64,000 nt of DNA from assembly GCF_007830265.1 (NCBI RefSeq), contig NZ_VLKE01000001.1:806001-870000 (forward strand), written 5' to 3'. The DNA is from Micromonospora olivasterospora. Lineage in GTDB: Bacteria > Actinomycetota > Actinomycetes > Mycobacteriales > Micromonosporaceae. The translations under genes and the position numbers were made by a program. Shown in pieces: positions 17,542 to 26,550 of this stretch. Below the pieces are notes generated by a model. That model was not told the DNA's origin and made no database searches. It was given only the letters and a program-made list of their open reading frames with translations. The first letter of the stretch is position 1, and each line of letters begins with the position of its first letter.

Positions 17542-19335
17542 GTGGACGTCGACGCCGGACGCGGCGCCGCCCTGGGGGGCGCGCTTCCGACCCAGCCTGG
17601 CGAGCTGCCCCTGGCCCGGCGGCTGCGGTCGCTGCTGAGCTGGCCGAGCACCGATGGCGACCCGGTCACCCAACTGGTCCGCACGCACCGGGCCATCCAT
17701 CCCGACACGGACCCGTCGGTGCTGCGCCGGGCGTACACGATCGCGGAGAACATGCACCGCGGCCAGTTCCGCAAGAGCGGCGAGCCGTACATCACCCACC
17801 CGCTCGCGGTCGCCCAGATCTGCGCCGAGCTGGGCATGGACGCCACCACGCTGGTGGCCGCGCTGCTGCACGACACGGTGGAGGACACCCGCTACACCCT
17901 CCAGGCCCTCGCGGAGGACTTCGGCGGCGAGGTGGCCCACCTGGTCGACGGGGTGACGAAGTTCGACAAGGCGTTCTACGGCAAGGCCGCCGAGGCGGAG
18001 ACGACGCGCAAGATGATCGTCGCGGCCGGCAAGGACGTCCGGGTGCTGATCATCAAGCTGGCCGACCGGCTGCACAACATGCGCACCCTCGGCGTTCGCT
18101 CGGCGGCGTCGCGGGAGCGGATCGCCCGCAAGACGCAGGAGGTGCTCGTCCCGCTCTGCGACCGCCTCGGCATCCAGACCCTCAAACGCGAGCTGGACGA
18201 CGTCGTGCTGCTGCATCTGGAGCCCGAGGAGCACGCCCGCATCGCCCGGCACGTGCACGACCGGCCCGGCTGGGACGCGTACCTCGCCGACGTGGTCGCG
18301 CGCGCGCGGGTGGCGCTGCGGCGCGGCCGGGTCGACGCCCAGGTCGCCCCGCGTCCCCGCCACCTTTACTCGATCTGGAAGGACACCGTGGCCGGGGGCC
18401 ACACCGTCCCCTACGACCTGCCCCGGATCGTGATCGTGGTGGACGGCCCCGCCACCGACTGCTACGCGGCCCTCGGCGCCGTGCACGGGCTCTGGCGGCC
18501 GGTGCCGGGCCGGTTCAAGGACTTCATCGCCTCCCCGAAGAACAACCTCTACCGCTCCCTGCACACCACCGTCCTGGGGCCGAAGGACCGGACGGTCGAG
18601 GTGCTGATCCGCACCGTGGAGATGCACCGCTCGGCCGAGTACGGCATCGCCGCCGACTTCCGCTTCCCCCGCCCGGCCGGCGCTGCCGCCGCCGCCCGGG
18701 CCGAACAGCTCGCCTGGCTGCGTCGGGTGCTCGACTGGGAGCAGGAGGCCCCCGACCCGGCCCAGTTCCTCCAGTCGCTGCGCTGCGACCTCGCCGAGGC
18801 CCAGATCCAGGTGGTCGCCGAGGGACGGCAGGTGGTGCTCCCGGCCGGGGCGACCCCGGTCGACGTGGCGTACGAGCTGGGCCCCGAGCGGGGCGACCAC
18901 TGCCTGGCGGCGCGGATCAACGGCCGGCTCGCCCCGCTCTCCTCGGAGCTGGAGGAGGGCGACGTGGTGGAGATCTTCACCGAGTCGGACGCGGAGAGCG
19001 GCTTCGAGGCCGACGTCGCCCCGCGCGGGCCCCGCCGGGAGTGGCTGGGCTTCGTCAAGTCCCCGCACGCGCAGATGCAGATCAACCGGTGGTTCGCCGA
19101 GCACACCGAGCCCGGCATCTCGATCGCCGACAAGGTCCGCCTCGGCCGGGCCACGATCGGGCTGGCGCTGCGCAAGCACGATCGGGGGCTGGCCAGCGAC
19201 ATGCCGCTGCTGCGGCTGTCCGAGGAGCTGGGCTACCCCGACCTGGAGACCATGCTGGTGGCGGTGGTCGACCGGGCGCTGGAGCCCGACGCCGTGGTGC
19301 GCCAGCTCATCGACCTGGTGGATCACCGGGAGTGA
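17542..19335 (+). CDS. RelA/SpoT-family (p)ppGpp synthetase/hydrolase homologue lacking the ACT domain (RshA-like)
   Basis: About 597 residues, shorter than full-length Rel (roughly 750-800). The HD hydrolase domain is intact: ITHPLAVAQI, LLHDTVEDT (His-Asp near residue 110), VDGVTKFDK and IIKLADRLHNMRTL. The synthetase domain keeps HLYSIWKDT, GRFKDFIASPKNNLYRSLHTTV and VEVLIRTVEMH, but the usual DLxxxR strand reads YDLPRIVIVV, so the Arg is lost. A TGS-like domain follows (VVLPAGATPVDVAYELG). A C-terminal ACT domain is not visible. GTG at 17542 is chosen because AGGAGG lies 8 bp upstream. It matches the second Rel homologue of actinomycetes rather than the main RelA. Confidence 0.85.
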   Translation: MDVDAGRGAALGGALPTQPGELPLARRLRSLLSWPSTDGDPVTQLVRTHRAIHPDTDPSVLRRAYTIAENMHRGQFRKSGEPYITHPLAVAQICAELGMDATTLVAALLHDTVEDTRYTLQALAEDFGGEVAHLVDGVTKFDKAFYGKAAEAETTRKMIVAAGKDVRVLIIKLADRLHNMRTLGVRSAASRERIARKTQEVLVPLCDRLGIQTLKRELDDVVLLHLEPEEHARIARHVHDRPGWDAYLADVVARARVALRRGRVDAQVAPRPRHLYSIWKDTVAGGHTVPYDLPRIVIVVDGPATDCYAALGAVHGLWRPVPGRFKDFIASPKNNLYRSLHTTVLGPKDRTVEVLIRTVEMHRSAEYGIAADFRFPRPAGAAAAARAEQLAWLRRVLDWEQEAPDPAQFLQSLRCDLAEAQIQVVAEGRQVVLPAGATPVDVAYELGPERGDHCLAARINGRLAPLSSELEEGDVVEIFTESDAESGFEADVAPRGPRREWLGFVKSPHAQMQINRWFAEHTEPGISIADKVRLGRATIGLALRKHDRGLASDMPLLRLSEELGYPDLETMLVAVVDRALEPDAVVRQLIDLVDHRE

Positions 19336-19388
19336 GCGATCTTCCCCCAGGCCGTCGGGCACCCGCTGGCGGGCACTAGCCTGGACCC

Positions 19389-19928
19389 ATGATCCCCCGC
19401 TCGCGCGCCACCGGACGGGCCTTCGCGTACCAGGTCTTCTACCGGCTGCCCGTGCCGCTGCGGCGCCGACTGGTCCGGCTCGCCGTGCCGAAGTACATCG
19501 TGGGCGCGGTCACCCTGGTCCGCGACGCCGAGGCCGACGCCCCCGGCCGCCTGCTCCTGCTGCGCCAGCCGCCCGGGCACAGCTGGACGCTCCCGGCGGG
19601 GCTGCTGCAACGCGGCGAGGCCCCGGTGGTGGGCGCGGCCCGGGAGCTGTTCGAGGAGAGCGGCGTCCGGCTCGCCCCCGAGCGGCTGCGTCCGGCCGTG
19701 CCGAACGCGGTCGTCCACGCCAAGGGCTGGGTGGACGTGGTCTTCGAGGCTGAGGTGCCCGCATCGACCACGGAGCTGAAGGTCGACGGCGCGGAGGTCT
19801 TCGAGGCGGCCTGGCACCCGCTGGACGACCTGCCCCGGCTGAGCCGGGCGACCGCGAACCTGCTCGGGTACTACGGCATCGGGCCGCGCGCCGGCGAGGT
19901 GCCGCCGCCGGCCGGCCCACGGCAGTGA
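19389..19928 (+). CDS. NUDIX hydrolase
   Basis: A 179-residue NUDIX-fold hydrolase cleaving a nucleoside diphosphate linked to another moiety. The Nudix box is complete (GLLQRGE, then seven residues to RELFEESGV). The N-terminal 35 residues are basic and amphipathic. The stop overlaps the start of the nucleotidyltransferase gene by 4 bases (GTGA), so they are co-translated, which hints at a role in nucleotide-sugar or related metabolism. Substrate not determinable. Confidence 0.9.
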   Translation: MIPRSRATGRAFAYQVFYRLPVPLRRRLVRLAVPKYIVGAVTLVRDAEADAPGRLLLLRQPPGHSWTLPAGLLQRGEAPVVGAARELFEESGVRLAPERLRPAVPNAVVHAKGWVDVVFEAEVPASTTELKVDGAEVFEAAWHPLDDLPRLSRATANLLGYYGIGPRAGEVPPPAGPRQ

Positions 19929-20833
19929 CCGCCCCGGGCCGCTCCGCCGGTGCCTCCGGGCCGGCCGGTCCCGGGGCGGGAAGCGCGGGGCCGGAGGTCT
20001 GCGCCGTCGTGCTCGCCGCCGGTGAGGGGACTCGGCTGCGACCGCTCACGGAGCGGGTGCCCAAGGCGCTGTGCCCCGTCGGCAACGTGCCGCTGCTCGA
20101 CCGGGCGCTGGCCCGGCTGGCCGGGCTCGGCCTCACCGGTCCGGCCCGGGTCGCGGTGAACGCCTGCTATCTGGGCGAACAGGTGGTCGCGCACGCCGCC
20201 GGCCGGGCGCACCTGTCGGTAGAGCCGGGTGCCCCGCTCGGTACCGCCGGCGGCGTGGCAAACCTGCGGGACTGGATCGCCGGCCGGGGCGTCCTGGTCG
20301 GCAATGCCGACGCCTACCTCGCCGACCCCGCCGCCGCCCCGGGCCCGGACATCGCCGCGCTGCTGACCGGCTGGGACGGCGAGAGCGTACGGCTGCTGGG
20401 TCGGCCCGCCGCCGATCCGGCCGCCTCCGGCGCCTTCAGCGGGCACCGGTTCGTCGGCTTCTCGCTGCTGCCCTGGCGGCTGGTCCGGGGCCTGCCGCTC
20501 GAGCCGGCCGAGCTGGTCAGGGCCCTCTGGCGGCCCGCCGAGGCGGCGGGCGCGCTGACGGTCGTGCCGTACGCCGGCACGTTCTACGACACCGGCACGC
20601 CGGCCGACTACCTGGCGGCGAACCTGCACGCGGCCGGGGACGGCAACCTGGTCGACCCGACGGCGACGGTCACCGGCCGCTGCGACCGGGCCGTGGTGGG
20701 CGCGGGGGCGCGCGTCCGGGGCGAGGTCAGCCGGTCGGTGGTGTGGCCGGGGGCCGAGGTGGACGCCGGGGAGCGGCTGGCCGGGGTGATCCGCGCCCCG
20801 GGCGGCCTCACGGTCGCCGCCGGCCCCCGCTGA
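19925..20833 (+). CDS. NDP-sugar pyrophosphorylase / nucleotidyltransferase family protein
   Basis: A 302-residue sugar-phosphate nucleotidyltransferase. After a Gly/Pro-rich leader comes the activator motif VVLAAGEGTRLRPLTERVPKALCPVG with its catalytic Arg and Lys. GAPLGTAGGVANL (base/sugar binding) and VLVGNADAYL (metal Asp) follow. The C-terminal 60 residues look like a short left-handed beta-helix (LVDPTATVTGRCDRAVVGAGARVRG). It most resembles mannose-1-phosphate guanylyltransferase-like proteins and would make GDP- or similar activated sugars. It is translationally coupled to the NUDIX gene. Confidence 0.87.
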   Translation: MTAPGRSAGASGPAGPGAGSAGPEVCAVVLAAGEGTRLRPLTERVPKALCPVGNVPLLDRALARLAGLGLTGPARVAVNACYLGEQVVAHAAGRAHLSVEPGAPLGTAGGVANLRDWIAGRGVLVGNADAYLADPAAAPGPDIAALLTGWDGESVRLLGRPAADPAASGAFSGHRFVGFSLLPWRLVRGLPLEPAELVRALWRPAEAAGALTVVPYAGTFYDTGTPADYLAANLHAAGDGNLVDPTATVTGRCDRAVVGAGARVRGEVSRSVVWPGAEVDAGERLAGVIRAPGGLTVAAGPR

Positions 20834-20947
20834 GCCCGACCCGACCGAGCCCGCGGGGCAGCTGTGCCGGCGGCAGGCCAACCCGACGAACGCCGACGGA
20901 CGGCGCACTAGCATGGTCGGCGTACACGCACGACGAAGGGCGGACCA

Positions 20948-21235
20948 TTGATCACCGCGATCGTACTGATCGACTGCGCCACCGACTCGATCCCGGAGGT
21001 GGCCGAGAACCTGGCCAACCTGCCCGGTGTCAGCGAGGTCTACTCGGTGGCCGGGCACGTCGACCTGATCGCCATGGTCCGGGTCCGGGAGTTCGAGCAG
21101 ATCGCCGAGATCATCGCCGGCAGCATCTCGAAGGTGCCCGGCGTGGTCAAGACGCAGTCCCACATCGCCTTCCGCGCGTATTCGCAGCACGATCTGGAGG
21201 AGGCGTTCGCGATCGGCCTGGCCAGCGCCGACTGA
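20948..21235 (+). CDS. Stand-alone Lrp/AsnC ligand-binding (RAM) domain protein
   Basis: A 95-residue RAM domain without the helix-turn-helix of full Lrp regulators (MITAIVLIDCATDSIPEV...VRVREFEQIAEIIAGSI...VKTQSHIAFRAYS). Such proteins form oligomeric amino-acid-binding rings and may modulate a full-length Lrp partner. It uses a TTG start at 20948, preceded by GAAGGGCGGA. It is monocistronic, with a strong hairpin directly downstream. Confidence 0.9.
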   Translation: MITAIVLIDCATDSIPEVAENLANLPGVSEVYSVAGHVDLIAMVRVREFEQIAEIIAGSISKVPGVVKTQSHIAFRAYSQHDLEEAFAIGLASAD

Positions 21236-21256
21236 CCGCCGCACCCCCGGAAAGGC

Positions 21257-21290
21257 GGTAGCCAGCCCACCGGGCGGCGGGCTGGCTACC
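21257..21290. terminator. Bidirectional hairpin terminator between RAM gene and DUF4142 gene
   Basis: A perfect 12-bp stem (GGTAGCCAGCCC / GGGCTGGCTACC) with a 10-nt loop lies between the convergent RAM-domain and DUF4142 genes. No T-run follows, as is common in high-GC actinobacteria. Confidence 0.8.
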
Positions 21291-21303
21291 TGGGCGTACG
21301 GCG

Positions 21304-21996
21304 TCAGCTGACGCCCGGGGCCGGGGACTCGGTGGTACCCGGGGCCGGGGACTCGGTGCCCGGGGCCGTCGACTCGGTGGCGCCCGGTGCCGGCGACTCG
21401 CTGGTGGTACCCGGGGCCGGGGTGCCCGTGCCGCCCGGGCTGGGCGTGCCGCTGGCGCTGGTCTGCGGGACCGGGATGCCCAGGGTCTGGGCCAGGGCGG
21501 TCAGCGCGTCGAGGTGCGCCTGGAGCACCGGCAGGGCGTTCTGGGCCAGCTGGACGACCGACTGCTCGCTGCCCTGCGAGATCTCGGTCTGGGTGGCCTG
21601 GACGGCCTGGACGTGACCGGCCAGCTCGTCGGTCACCCACTGCTTGTCGAATTCGGCGCCGCTGAGACCGTTCAGCCGGTCGATGATCTTCTGCTGGTCC
21701 GCCGTCGGCGAGCCGGGCAGCTGGACGCCCAACTGCTGGGCGGTGCTCTGCACCGTCTGGTCCAGCTGGGTGTGGTCCGTGACGAACTGGGCACCCAGGT
21801 CCTTCACCTGCTGGTTCTGGCCCTTCTGCTGCGCCAGGTTTCCCGAGGCGATCTCGAACAGGTTCACCTGGTGCAGGGCCTGCAGGTACTGGGTGTCCTG
21901 CGTCGACGGCTGTGCCGCGGCCTGCGCCGCCGCCGCGGGCGCCAGCCCGACCACCACCAGGGCGGCGAGCAGTCCGAGGCGTTTGAGACCCAACAT
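21304..21996 (-). CDS. Secreted DUF4142 domain protein
   Basis: A 230-residue exported protein. It starts with a signal peptide (MLGLKRLGLLAALVVVGLA, cleavage probably after AQA around residue 26). The body is an all-helical ferritin-like DUF4142 domain (TQYLQALHQVNLFEIASGN, AQFVTDHTQLDQTVQ, FDKQWVTDELAGHVQAV). The last 55 residues are a disordered Thr/Pro/Ser-rich tail of TESPAPG-like repeats, perhaps cell-wall spanning. The ATG is preceded by AAAGGGGGGG. It lies downstream of the qcr operon terminator, so it is transcribed separately. Function unknown. Confidence 0.88.
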   Translation of the reverse strand: MLGLKRLGLLAALVVVGLAPAAAAQAAAQPSTQDTQYLQALHQVNLFEIASGNLAQQKGQNQQVKDLGAQFVTDHTQLDQTVQSTAQQLGVQLPGSPTADQQKIIDRLNGLSGAEFDKQWVTDELAGHVQAVQATQTEISQGSEQSVVQLAQNALPVLQAHLDALTALAQTLGIPVPQTSASGTPSPGGTGTPAPGTTSESPAPGATESTAPGTESPAPGTTESPAPGVS

Positions 21997-22130
21997 CTTT
22001 CCCCCCCTTTTCCGTTGGACCGCACGGATACCCGGCTGAGGAGGATTAACCCTGCCAATCCGCAGCCGCGCCCCCGCGCGGCACCGGAGCGCCCCGGGCG
22101 GGCGGGAGTGATCCCGGGGCGGAAAACGGA

Positions 22131-22164
22131 CGTGGCGCCCGTCGGAGGTCCGACGGGCGCCACG
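22131..22164 (-). terminator. Rho-independent terminator of the qcrCAB operon
   Basis: A perfect 16-bp stem with a 2-nt loop (arms 22131-22146 and 22149-22164) lies 18 bp after the qcrB stop on the minus strand. In that direction it is followed by CGTTTTCC, so it has a short T-run. Confidence 0.85.
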
Positions 22165-22181
22165 TGCGACTCGGGCGAGGG

Positions 22182-23807
22182 TCAGCGATGGCTCTCGCCG
22201 CTGCTGATCTCCTCCCGCGCCGGCCGGGGCTCGACCGGCGGGTGGCCCGGCGAGACCGGCGCCTCGGCCGGCTTCTCGATCGGGAAGAAGAAGCCCCGGA
22301 TGGCGGGCCCGAGGGCGCCCAGGCGGTTCATCTTCTTGGGCACCACCCAGCCGACGTACTCCAACTCGCCGTGGCCGTCGTGGCCGGCCGCGGTGAGCGG
22401 CTGGTGGATCTCCTCGAACCGGCCGTCCGGCAGCCGCCGGATGATGCCGGTCTCCACGCCGTGGGCCAGCACCTCACGGTCGTGCTGTTGCAGGCCCAGG
22501 CAGATCCGGTACGTCACGTAGTATGCCAGCGGCGGGACGATCAGCAGGCCGATCCGGCCCGCCCAGGTCATGGCGTTCAGGCTGATGTGGAACTTGTCGG
22601 CGATCACGTCGTTGCCGCCCGAGAGCGTCAGGACGATGAAGAACGCCACGGCCATCGCGCCGATCGCGGTCCGCTCCGGGGTGTCCCGGGGGCGCTGCAG
22701 CAGGTTGTGGCTGCGGTAGTCCTTCAGCCGCCGCGCCTCCAGGAACGGATAGAGCGTCGAGAGGCCGACCAGGATTCCCGGCAGCACGACCGTGGGCCAG
22801 AACAGCGGCGGGATGACGTACCCGTCGCCGATCGGAATGTTGATCTCCCAGGCCGGCATGAGGCGGGTCGAGCCGTCGAGGAACATGACGTACCAGTCGG
22901 GCTGGCTGGCGGCCGAGACCACCCACGCCTCGTACGGGCCGAAGTACCAGATCGGGTTGATCTGGAACAGGCCACCCATCAGCGCGATCACGCCGAAGAC
23001 GACCATGAAGAAGCCGCCCTGCTTCAGCGCGTACCGCGGAAACATCCGCTCGCCCACGACGTTGCCGTTGGTCCGGCCGGGGCCGGGCCACTGGGTGTGC
23101 TTCTGCTTGAAGACCAGGCCCAGGTGGGCGCTGATCAGCGCCACGAGCAGGCCGGGGATGAGCAGCACGTGGGCGATGAAGAACCGGCTGATGATGATCT
23201 CGCCCGGGAACTCGCCGCCGAAGATCGACGAGGTGACCCAGGAGCCGATCACCGGGATCGACAGCATGATGCCGGAGGCGATCCGCAGACCCGTGCCGGA
23301 GAGGCCGTCGTCCGGCAGCGAGTAGCCGGTGAAGCCGGCGAGGAAGCCGACCCAGAACAGCAGCGAGCCGATGATCCAGTTGGTCTCGCGCGGCTTGCGG
23401 AACGCGCCGGTGAAGAAGACCCGCAGCATGTGCACGACGATCGCGGCCATGAACAGCAGCGCCGCCCAGTGGTGCATCTGCCGCATGATCAGGCCGCCCC
23501 GGACGTCGAACGACAGGTCCAGGCTGGAGGCGTAGGCGGCCGACATCGGCGTGCCCCGCAGCGGGGCGTAGCTGCCGTTGTAGACCACCTCGGTCATCGA
23601 CGGCTCGAAGAAGAAGGTCAGGAAGACACCGGTCAGCAGCAGCACGACGAACGAGAACAGCGCGATCTCGCCGAGCAGGAACGACCAGTGGTCCGGGAAG
23701 ACCTTGTTCAGCAGCCGGCGCAGCGGGGTGGCGACCTGGAAGCGCTCGTCCACCCCCACCGCGGCCTTGCCGGGCACGGCTGCCATGTCCAACTTACGAC
23801 GCTTCAC
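22182..23807 (-). CDS. qcrB: Cytochrome bc1 complex cytochrome b subunit QcrB
   Basis: A 541-residue membrane cytochrome b of the actinobacterial bcc-aa3 supercomplex, oxidising menaquinol. About eight transmembrane helices are visible. The two haem-ligand helices carry His pairs (MRQMHHWAALLFMAAIVVH and FFIAHVLLIPGLLVALISAH). The quinol-site loop contains PIWYFGPYEAW, the equivalent of the PEW(Y) region. A long C-terminal extension (about residues 400-541) is typical of actinobacterial QcrB. Its ATG overlaps the qcrA stop by 4 bases. It is last in ctaE-qcrC-qcrA-qcrB. Confidence 0.96.
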   Translation of the reverse strand: MKRRKLDMAAVPGKAAVGVDERFQVATPLRRLLNKVFPDHWSFLLGEIALFSFVVLLLTGVFLTFFFEPSMTEVVYNGSYAPLRGTPMSAAYASSLDLSFDVRGGLIMRQMHHWAALLFMAAIVVHMLRVFFTGAFRKPRETNWIIGSLLFWVGFLAGFTGYSLPDDGLSGTGLRIASGIMLSIPVIGSWVTSSIFGGEFPGEIIISRFFIAHVLLIPGLLVALISAHLGLVFKQKHTQWPGPGRTNGNVVGERMFPRYALKQGGFFMVVFGVIALMGGLFQINPIWYFGPYEAWVVSAASQPDWYVMFLDGSTRLMPAWEINIPIGDGYVIPPLFWPTVVLPGILVGLSTLYPFLEARRLKDYRSHNLLQRPRDTPERTAIGAMAVAFFIVLTLSGGNDVIADKFHISLNAMTWAGRIGLLIVPPLAYYVTYRICLGLQQHDREVLAHGVETGIIRRLPDGRFEEIHQPLTAAGHDGHGELEYVGWVVPKKMNRLGALGPAIRGFFFPIEKPAEAPVSPGHPPVEPRPAREEISSGESHR

Positions 23808-24895
23808 GGCCGCTCCCAGAAGTCAGGCCCGATGGTCTCGGTGTAATCCGACCGCGCCACGAAGAAGCCCTCGTCGTCCACCTCGATCGGCAGCTGGGGC
23901 AGCCGCCGGCTGGCCGGGCCGAAGACCGGCCGGGCGTTGTCGGTGATCAGGAACTGGGACTGGTGGCACGGGCAGAGCAGACGGTTGGTCTGCTGCTCGT
24001 ACAGGCTGGCCGGGCAGCCCGCGTGCGTGCAGATCTTGGAGAACGCGGCGTAGTTGCCCCACATGTAGCCGCCGTGCCCAACCCGCTGGTTGGCCTCCCG
24101 GGACTTCTGGGCGTCCGACTCGCGCAGGTGGATCAGCAGCGTCGGGGAGTCGGCGTGCTTGTTGCTCACGCCGTGCTCGATGCCCGGGAAGACGGTCAGC
24201 TGGCCGCCGGCGCTGATGTCGGCCGGGCGGATCGGCCGGCCGTCCTCGCGGACCAGCCGCACCGGCCGGCCGCCGTTGTTGCTCGGGTTGAACCCGGTGG
24301 TGAACATCTGGTTGTTCTTGTGCGGCTGCGAGATCAGGCCACCGACCAGCGGGGCCGCGACGACCGCACCCACCGGCAGGAGACCGGCGACCAGCGAGAC
24401 GCCCAGCAGCGGACGGCGCTTCACGCCCATCTCGTCGGCGAGGTACAGCATCGTCTCGCCGGTGATCCTGCGATCGTCCGGGGAGAAGGCGCCCTCGTGC
24501 CGGTCCTGGATCGAGACCTCCTTGGGCAGCAGCTTCTTGCCCCAGGTCAGGATGCCGAAGCCGACGCCCAGCAGGGCCACGCCGAGGGTGAGGCCGAGCA
24601 GCGGGGTGTAGAGCTTGTCGCCACCGCGGCCCGGCTCGTACTCCCACGGCCACCAGATGTAGACCACCAGGAACGCGGTCGCGGCGAGGCCGGTGAGCAG
24701 GAACATCGCGGCGACCGTACGGACCAGGCGGCGCTCGGCCCGGCTGCCCGGGACGACCTGCGGCTCGTAGTGGACGATCTCGATGTCGTCCCGGCGCGCG
24801 CCCTCCTGCACGATGTCGAACCGGCTGAACCGGGGGTCGTGCACGTCGAGCGGCTCCCGGCCCTGCTGGGCCTGGTGCTCGGTCTGGGTGCTCAT
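23804..24895 (-). CDS. qcrA: Rieske iron-sulfur subunit QcrA
   Basis: A 363-residue Rieske protein of the bc1 complex. Unlike most bacterial Rieske proteins it has an N-terminal region with three membrane segments (AMFLLTGLAATAFLVVYIWW, LLGLTLGVALLGVGFGILTW and one near residues 170-190), the actinobacterial form. The [2Fe-2S] ligands are in CTHAGC and CPCHQSQF near residues 290-315, both intact. It transfers electrons from menaquinol to cytochrome cc. It lies 41 bp after qcrC and overlaps qcrB. Confidence 0.96.
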   Translation of the reverse strand: MSTQTEHQAQQGREPLDVHDPRFSRFDIVQEGARRDDIEIVHYEPQVVPGSRAERRLVRTVAAMFLLTGLAATAFLVVYIWWPWEYEPGRGGDKLYTPLLGLTLGVALLGVGFGILTWGKKLLPKEVSIQDRHEGAFSPDDRRITGETMLYLADEMGVKRRPLLGVSLVAGLLPVGAVVAAPLVGGLISQPHKNNQMFTTGFNPSNNGGRPVRLVREDGRPIRPADISAGGQLTVFPGIEHGVSNKHADSPTLLIHLRESDAQKSREANQRVGHGGYMWGNYAAFSKICTHAGCPASLYEQQTNRLLCPCHQSQFLITDNARPVFGPASRRLPQLPIEVDDEGFFVARSDYTETIGPDFWERP

Positions 24896-24935
24896 GCCGC
24901 CACCTCACAAGCGCTGAATCGAAGGATCCGCCCGG

Positions 24936-25772
24936 TCACGACTTGCCCGCAATCCACAGGCTGGCGAAGACGAGCGCGACGATGCCGATCAGGAAGATGG
25001 CCAGGCCCTCGGTGGACGGCCCGTACCGGCCGAGGTTGAAGCCGCCCTGGTCCTGGTCGTGCTTCAGGGTCTCCTGGATGTAGGCGATGATGTCCGCCTT
25101 CTGCTCCGGGGTGATCTGGTTGTCCCCGAAGACCGGCATGTTCTGCGGGCCGCTCAGCATCGCGGCGTAGATCTGCCGGTCGCTGGCGGGACGCAGGCTC
25201 GGCGCGTACTTGCCGGAGGACAGGGCGCCGCCGCCACCGCCGAAGGCGTGGCACTGCGAGCAGTTGATCCGGAACAGCTCGCCGCCGGCCGCCAGGTTGG
25301 CGCCGTTGCGCAGGTCACCCTCGGGGATCTGCGGGCCGCCGCCGAGCGACTGGACGTACTGGCCGAGCTGGCGCACCTGGTCGTCGGTGAAGACCGGCGG
25401 CTTGCGCATGGCCTGGGCCTCCTGCCGGGCCATCGGCATCCGGCCGGAGCTCACCTGGAACTCCACCGAGGCGGAGCCGACGCCGATCAGGCTCGGGCCA
25501 CGACCCTCGACACCCTGCGCGTTGCGGCCGTGGCAGCTCACGCAGCTCACGTCGAACAGCGCCTTGCCCTCGGCGGCGGCGCCGGTGAGCGGCGGGTTTT
25601 CCTGCGCCTGGACGCCGGGGGCGAAGACGGTGTAGGCGCCGCCGGCCAGCGTGAGCGCGGCGATCAGGCGGAACGCCGCGCCCAGCCGGCGGCGGCCCCT
25701 GCTGCGCGCTGCGGGCCGCCCGCCGCGCAACCGCGCGAGCAGACCGCGTCGGCGGTCGTTGTCAGAAGTCAT
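24936..25772 (-). CDS. qcrC: Dihaem cytochrome c subunit QcrC
   Basis: A 278-residue diheme cytochrome cc that links the bc1 complex to cytochrome oxidase in place of a soluble cytochrome c. It has an N-terminal basic stretch and signal-anchor (LGAAFRLIAALTLAGGAY). There are two haem-attachment motifs (CVSCH near residue 75 and CSQCH near residue 170) and distal Met candidates (SSGRMPMA, GPQNMPVF). A C-terminal membrane anchor follows (GLAIFLIGIVALVFASLWI). ATG at 25772 has an AAGGA site. Confidence 0.96.
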   Translation of the reverse strand: MTSDNDRRRGLLARLRGGRPAARSRGRRRLGAAFRLIAALTLAGGAYTVFAPGVQAQENPPLTGAAAEGKALFDVSCVSCHGRNAQGVEGRGPSLIGVGSASVEFQVSSGRMPMARQEAQAMRKPPVFTDDQVRQLGQYVQSLGGGPQIPEGDLRNGANLAAGGELFRINCSQCHAFGGGGGALSSGKYAPSLRPASDRQIYAAMLSGPQNMPVFGDNQITPEQKADIIAYIQETLKHDQDQGGFNLGRYGPSTEGLAIFLIGIVALVFASLWIAGKS

Positions 25773-25842
25773 GACCTGTGTCCTTAAGGGTGGGACTTGT
25801 CTCAGGGACGGGGCAGCGGCGCGGTACGTGACGCCGCCAAGA

Positions 25843-26442
25843 TCACTGGAGCCAGTAGATCATGGCGTAGAGGCCGATCCACACCACGTCGACGAAGTGC
25901 CAGTAGTACGACACGACGATCGCCGAGGTGGCCTGGGCGGGGGTGAACCGGCCCATGGTCGTGCGGATCATGAAGATGATGAAGGCGATCAGACCGCCGG
26001 TCACGTGCAGGCCGTGGAAGCCGGTGGTCAGGTAGAACATCGACCCGTACCCGTCTTCGTTGATCTTGACGCCCTCGTGCACCAGCTCGCGGTACTCGTT
26101 GAGCTGGCCGAGCACGAAGATCAGACCCATCACGAAGGTGACGGTGAACCAGCGCCGCAGGGCGTGGACGTCACCCTTCTCCGCCGCGAACACGCCGAGC
26201 TGGCAGGTCACCGAGGACAACACCAGGATCACCGTGAAGGTGGTCGCGTACGGGATGTTGAGGTGCTCGGTGTGCTTCGCCCACTGCTCCGGCGCGGCGG
26301 CGCGGATGGAGAAGTACATCGCGAACAGCGCCGCGAAGAACATGAGTTCGCTGGAGAGCCACACGATCGTCCCGACACTGACCATGTTGGGCCGCGTCAG
26401 GGAGTGGATCCGGCTCTTGTCAATGGCTGGGGCCGCAGTCAC
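25843..26442 (-). CDS. ctaE: Cytochrome c oxidase subunit III CtaE
   Basis: About 199 residues, a short five-helix form of aa3 oxidase subunit III usual in actinobacteria. Signatures are [23 protein letters not shown], the helix [20 protein letters not shown] and the C-terminal [17 protein letters not shown] with its WHFVD motif. The GTG at 26442 gives the usual N-terminus ([13 protein letters not shown]). An in-frame start at 26466 would add eight residues and cannot be excluded. It is the first gene of the ctaE-qcrCAB operon and is divergent from ctaG, so the 108-bp gap should hold both promoters. Confidence 0.95.
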   Translation of the reverse strand: MTAAPAIDKSRIHSLTRPNMVSVGTIVWLSSELMFFAALFAMYFSIRAAAPEQWAKHTEHLNIPYATTFTVILVLSSVTCQLGVFAAEKGDVHALRRWFTVTFVMGLIFVLGQLNEYRELVHEGVKINEDGYGSMFYLTTGFHGLHVTGGLIAFIIFMIRTTMGRFTPAQATSAIVVSYYWHFVDVVWIGLYAMIYWLQ

Positions 26443-26550
26443 GCGGTCATTATTGCCCTTGACCACGGCCGGCGATCAGCGGGGGGCCAAACCGGTGGGA
26501 TCCGTGGCCCGAACGTGGCAGGTCCGGTTCGCCTGGCTAGCCTGAAAAGC

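Noticed and set aside
17542..20833. A defence island (RelA/SpoT plus NUDIX plus nucleotidyltransferase)
   Set aside because: Each protein is of a normal metabolic type with full-length domains; no toxin-antitoxin pair or CBASS-like effector is visible.
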